A stretch of 7,864 nt of DNA from Halobacteriales archaeon SW_5_68_122. GTDB taxonomy: Archaea > Halobacteriota > Halobacteria > Halobacteriales > Haloarculaceae. Under the pieces are notes generated by a model that was not told the DNA's origin, did not search any database, and saw only the letters and a program-made list of their open reading frames with translations. Below are positions 5,680 to 7,864 of the stretch, piece by piece. A program made the position numbers and the translations under genes. The DNA lies in assembly GCA_003022815.1 (NCBI GenBank), contig PXSL01000061.1, forward strand, positions 1,065 through 8,928, read 5' to 3'. Each line of letters starts with the position of its first letter. Position 1 is the first letter of the stretch.

Positions 5680-5920
5680 ATGCAGACGACTGATTTCTCC
5701 GGTCGTGACGTAATCAAGGTGCTCCGGAAACAGACTACGAGTTCGTGACTCGGACCGGTAGCCACGTGCAGATGCGGGACTTACTGAAACCGGTGACGTT
5801 CGCAACGTCACGATTCCGATGCACGATCGTATCAGTACCGGCACTCTGCGAAATACTGCCGATCAGTGTGGAGCAAAAGACTTCGAGAGATGGTGTCGCT
5901 GGATCGACGAGCACCGGTGA
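5680..5920 (+). pseudogene. hicA: HicA toxin remnant with two frameshifts
   Basis: HicA is a small double-stranded-RNA-binding-like mRNA interferase with a catalytic histidine. Three frames must be joined to recover it. MQTTDFSGRDVIKVLRK runs from the ATG at 5680. YEFVTRTGSHVQMR follows after a one-base loss near 5731-5733 and includes the GSH active-site histidine. ETGDVRNVTIPMHDRISTGT and FERWCRWIDEHR follow after a second one-base loss near 5778-5786 and end at the TGA at 5918-5920. Without correction, translation stops at about residue 22 (TGA 5746-5748). The total is about 80 residues, the normal length for HicA, and the rest of the sequence is well preserved, so inactivation looks recent. 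Sequencing error is possible but would have to occur twice within 60 bases. Confidence 0.85.
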
Positions 5921-5977
5921 AAATCTCGTCTCGGCTGGACTTGACTCGCTGGGAGTCACGCGAGCGAGTGTCAGCTA

Positions 5978-6250
5978 CCCACGAGTAAACTCGTGGGCTT
6001 GCCAGTGGGACTCCCGAATGTCGCGCTCCCGGTCGGAACGCCCCACGCCCCGGACTTTCTAATCCGGGGCTTTCTCAGGTGCTTTCCAGACGGGAGTCGG
6101 AGGGACTCGTTCGCTGTCCCCTGACTCCGGGGCTGGCTGACGGACAGCCCGTCCCACCGACCGCTTCTGGGCCTGTGGGACGTACGTATACGTTCGATTT
6201 GGAGTCACATCAAGTTTACGCGCTTCTTCCCACGGCTAAAGCCGTGGCTT
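5978..6250. mobile_element. Palindrome-bearing, non-coding remnant resembling IS200/IS605 ends
   Basis: Two hairpins with the same design bracket about 270 bases: CCCACGAG-TAAA-CTCGTGGG at 5978-5997 and CCACGGC-TAAA-GCCGTGG at 6230-6247. Shared stem starts and identical TAAA loops are typical of the subterminal hairpins that single-stranded-DNA transposases of the IS200/IS605 group recognise. Inside are further hairpins at 6048-6069 (CCCCGGA / TCCGGGG) and 6130-6150 (GGGCTG / CAGCCC). No tnpA or tnpB frame is visible, so the element would depend on enzymes supplied elsewhere. Exact ends cannot be set, because these transposons leave no target duplication or inverted terminal repeats. It may retain part of an omega-RNA-like region. 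Confidence 0.45.
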
Positions 6251-6271
6251 CTGCGCTGTTACTGCTGTGAC

Positions 6272-6407
6272 GTCGGCGAGGAAATGAGTGGACGCAGTGA
6301 GCGAATTGACTCGCCGGGACTGAGCAAAAACCGCAGGTTTTGCGAAGGTCGGCGAGGAAACGACTGACTAAGCGAAGCGAGGGAAGGAAGGAGTGGACTC
6401 GCCGGGA
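6272..6407 (+). repeat. Imperfect tandem duplication next to tRNA-Ala
   Basis: GTCGGCGAGGAAA occurs at 6272-6284 and again at 6348-6360. Each copy is followed by a purine-rich stretch and then by GACTCGCCGGGA, at 6308-6319 and at 6396-6407. The second occurrence lies in the tRNA gene itself. Unit spacing is 76-88 bases. It looks like a partial duplication of the tRNA 3' end with its flank. Confidence 0.5.
6306..6343 (+). repeat. tRNA-Ala 3'-end copy followed by a hairpin (copy B)
   Basis: TTGACTCGCCGGGA at 6306-6319 is followed by CTGAGC and a hairpin whose arms are AAAACC and GGTTTT around a GCA loop, with flanking GC pairs and one bulged A. It parallels copy A at 3979-4014, with the stem sequence replaced but pairing kept. 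Confidence 0.55.
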
Positions 6408-6465
6408 TTTGAACCCGGGGCCTCTTCCTTGCGAAGGAAGCGATCTGCCGCTGATCTACGAGCCC
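6394..6465 (-). tRNA. tRNA-Ala (anticodon CGC)
   Basis: The 72-base minus-strand sequence folds into a complete cloverleaf. The acceptor stem is GGGCTCG / CGAGTCC and includes the G3-U70 pair that specifies alanine. The D stem is GATC / GATC, the anticodon stem CTTCC / GGAAG with loop TTCGCAA (anticodon at 6431-6433), the variable loop has five bases, the T stem is CCGGG / CCCGG with TTCAAAT, and the discriminator is A at 6394. CCA is not encoded and there is no intron. It decodes GCG alanine codons. It lies 97 bases after rps10 on the same strand. Its 3' end (low-coordinate side) faces the accessory island and is repeated there, as expected for an integration target that is rebuilt on each insertion. 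Confidence 0.97.
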
Positions 6466-6562
6466 GCAGTCGTCGGTTGACGGGTCGGTCGTTTGTAGCT
6501 TGCGTTTCCGCAGCCACCGAAGGCGTCGCGCGTGAGGTGTGCTGCGACGGGTCGCGTGGCCG
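6466..6562. other. rps10 to tRNA-Ala spacer
   Basis: The 97 bases hold no gene. On the minus strand a CTACAAA patch (about 6491-6499) lies about 30 bases before the tRNA 5' end and may be a tRNA promoter. No T-rich terminator is visible after rps10. Confidence 0.3.
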
Positions 6563-6880
6563 TCAGGCGCCGCCGTCCTCGAGGACGATCTCGATGGAGA
6601 CGTCGTTGGGCACCTGGATGCGCATCAGCTGGCGGAGCGCGCGTTCGTCGGCGTCGATGTCGATGAGACGCTTGTGGACGCGCATCTCCCAGTGTTCCCA
6701 CGTGGCGGTCCCCTCGCCGTCGGGGGACTTGCGCGCGGGAATCTCCAGGTTCTTGGTCGGCAGCGGGACCGGTCCCGAGAGGGTGACCCCGGTCTTGTCC
6801 GCGATGTCGCGGACGTCGTCGCAGATGTCGTCGAGGTCCTCGGGTCGCGTACCCGCGAGGCGAACGCGTGCCTGCTGCAT
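6563..6880 (-). CDS. rps10: 30S ribosomal protein S10 (uS10)
   Basis: uS10 is a small-subunit head protein. The frame gives 105 residues from the ATG at 6880-6878 to a TGA at 6565-6563. Recognisable features are the N-terminal strand [10 protein letters not shown], a helix with [18 protein letters not shown], the loop [19 protein letters not shown] that reaches into the subunit, and the conserved [16 protein letters not shown] and C-terminal [13 protein letters not shown] strands. The strongly acidic composition is typical of haloarchaeal ribosomal proteins. The start codon follows the tuf stop by only three bases, so the two genes are cotranscribed and probably translationally coupled. Archaeal S10 is typically about 102 residues, so length is normal. 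Confidence 0.97.
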   Translation of the reverse strand: MQQARVRLAGTRPEDLDDICDDVRDIADKTGVTLSGPVPLPTKNLEIPARKSPDGEGTATWEHWEMRVHKRLIDIDADERALRQLMRIQVPNDVSIEIVLEDGGA

Positions 6881-6883
6881 GCG

Positions 6884-7864
6884 TTATCGCCCGTCGACGC
6901 TGAGGACCTTGCCGGCCGCGACGGTCTGGCCCATGTCACGGATGGCGAAGCTGCCCAGCTCGGGGATGTCGTTCGAGGACTCGATGCTGAGCGGCTTCTG
7001 GGGCCGGACGGTCACGACGGCGGCATCGCCCGACTGAATGAAGTCGGGGTTCTCCTCGGCGACCTCGCCGGAGGAGGGGTCGATCTTCTTGTCGATGGAC
7101 TCGATGGTACAGGCGACCTGCGCCGTGTGGGCGTGGAACACCGGCGTGTAGCCGGCGGTGATGACCGAGGGGTGCTGCATGACGACGACCTGCGCCTGGA
7201 ACGTCTCGGCGACCGTCGGCGGGTCGTCGGCCGGACCACAGACGTCGCCACGGCGGATGTCGTCCTTGCCGATGCCGCGGACGTTGAACCCGACGTTGTC
7301 ACCGGGCTCGGCCTCGGGGACCTCCTCGTGGTGCATCTCGATGGTCTTGACCTCGCCACCGACGTCGGAGGGCTGGAACGAGACGTTGTTGCCCGTGTTC
7401 AGCAGGCCGGTCTCGACGCGTCCGACCGGGACGGTCCCGATGCCGGAGATGGTGTACACGTCCTGGATGGGGAGGCGTAGCGGCGCGTCCGTCGGCGGTT
7501 GCGGCTCCGGCAGGCCGTTGAGGGCCTCCAGTAGCGTTTCACCGTCGTACCAGGGCGTGTTGTCGCTCGAGCTCTCGACGTTGTCGCCCTCGAAGGCCGA
7601 CGTCGGGATGAACGAGGCGTCCTCGACATTGAACTGGACCTGCTGAAGCAGTTCCTTGACCTCCTCGACGACGGTGTTGTACTCGGTCTCGTCGTAGTCG
7701 ACGAGGTCCATCTTGTTGACCGCGACGATGAGCTCGTCGATGCCCAGGGTGCGGGCCAGGAACACGTGCTCCTGGGTCTGGGGCTGGACGCCGTCGTCGG
7801 CGGCGACCACGAGCACGGCGTTGTCCGCCTGGCTCGCGCCCGTGATCATGTTCTTGACGAAGTC
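6884..7864 (-). CDS. tuf: Translation elongation factor 1A (aEF-1 alpha), 5' end cut by window
   Basis: The GTPase brings aminoacyl-tRNA to the ribosome. The 326 codons visible start mid-domain 1 at [15 protein letters not shown], just after the switch II DxxGH motif, and end at a TAA at 6886-6884. The G4 motif NKMD is at visible residues 50-53 and the G5-type TSAFEGDNV lies further on. Domains 2 and 3 include [17 protein letters not shown], the tRNA-binding strand [20 protein letters not shown], and the closing [15 protein letters not shown]. Haloarchaeal EF-1A is about 420 residues, so roughly 95 N-terminal residues, including the P-loop, lie outside the window. There are no frame breaks. 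The tuf-rps10 linkage is the conserved archaeal arrangement and makes this the stable, core side of the island boundary. Confidence 0.97.
   Translation of the reverse strand, partial: DFVKNMITGASQADNAVLVVAADDGVQPQTQEHVFLARTLGIDELIVAVNKMDLVDYDETEYNTVVEEVKELLQQVQFNVEDASFIPTSAFEGDNVESSSDNTPWYDGETLLEALNGLPEPQPPTDAPLRLPIQDVYTISGIGTVPVGRVETGLLNTGNNVSFQPSDVGGEVKTIEMHHEEVPEAEPGDNVGFNVRGIGKDDIRRGDVCGPADDPPTVAETFQAQVVVMQHPSVITAGYTPVFHAHTAQVACTIESIDKKIDPSSGEVAEENPDFIQSGDAAVVTVRPQKPLSIESSNDIPELGSFAIRDMGQTVAAGKVLSVDGR

Noticed and set aside
5731..5786. Programmed frameshifting in hicA
   Set aside because: There are no slippery heptamers or supporting structure at either point, and two separate shifts in an 80-residue toxin are better explained by decay or error.
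5218..5844. Minus-strand open frame antisense to hicB
   Set aside because: No recognisable pattern. The HicB/HicA reading on the plus strand is clearly better.
5745..6062. Plus-strand frame starting within hicA
   Set aside because: It is the middle piece of the frameshifted HicA followed by non-coding sequence.
3979..6407. CRISPR array from the repeated GACTCGCCGGGA
   Set aside because: Spacing is irregular (373 to 992 bases, then 87), and spacers contain genes. The repeat is tRNA-derived.
6393..7037. Plus-strand frame beginning MDSPGFEPG over the tRNA-Ala gene
   Set aside because: It is antisense to the tRNA and to rps10, so not a real gene.
6539..7480. 313-codon plus-strand frame antisense to rps10 and tuf
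   Set aside because: Asp/Val/Gly/Leu-rich mirror translation of the acidic EF-1A gene with no independent support.

Overview
The window looks like a chromosomal segment of an extremely halophilic archaeon (Halobacteria). The flanking genes are very GC-rich and encode acidic proteins. Several genes seem to be leaderless, with TATA-like boxes about 27-30 bases before the start codon. The ligase, EF-1A, S10 and MATE sequences are archaeal in type, and the tRNA-Ala gene encodes no CCA.

Left part (1-3897): an ATP-dependent DNA ligase (minus strand, 3' end cut by the window) is divergent from a small hypothetical gene (plus strand). Then come a family-2 glycosyltransferase (minus) and a MATE-type efflux transporter (plus), divergent from each other. 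Both of these appear broken. Each has a reading-frame change where homologues have membrane segments, and the transporter also seems to lack a second membrane segment near its C-terminus.

Middle part (about 3900-6393): an AT-richer accessory island. It starts with a 650-base non-coding stretch dense in perfect hairpins and tRNA T-arm fragments. Next is an intact PemK/MazF-type toxin-antitoxin pair (4545-5131) with a candidate autoregulatory operator. Then comes a HicB antitoxin whose HicA toxin partner is destroyed by two single-base frameshifts (5398-5920). Last is a palindrome-bearing remnant resembling the ends of an IS200/IS605-type element (about 5978-6250). Short direct repeats of the 3' end of the adjacent tRNA-Ala gene occur at 3979, 4352, 5315, 6307 and 6394, all in one orientation. 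They divide the island into cassettes. The simplest reading is a tRNA-Ala(CGC) integration hotspot that has taken up toxin-antitoxin modules repeatedly and kept att-like scars. No integrase gene is present in the window.

Right part (6394-7864, minus strand): tRNA-Ala(CGC), ribosomal protein S10 and translation elongation factor 1A (5' end cut by the window), in the conserved archaeal tuf-rps10 order.
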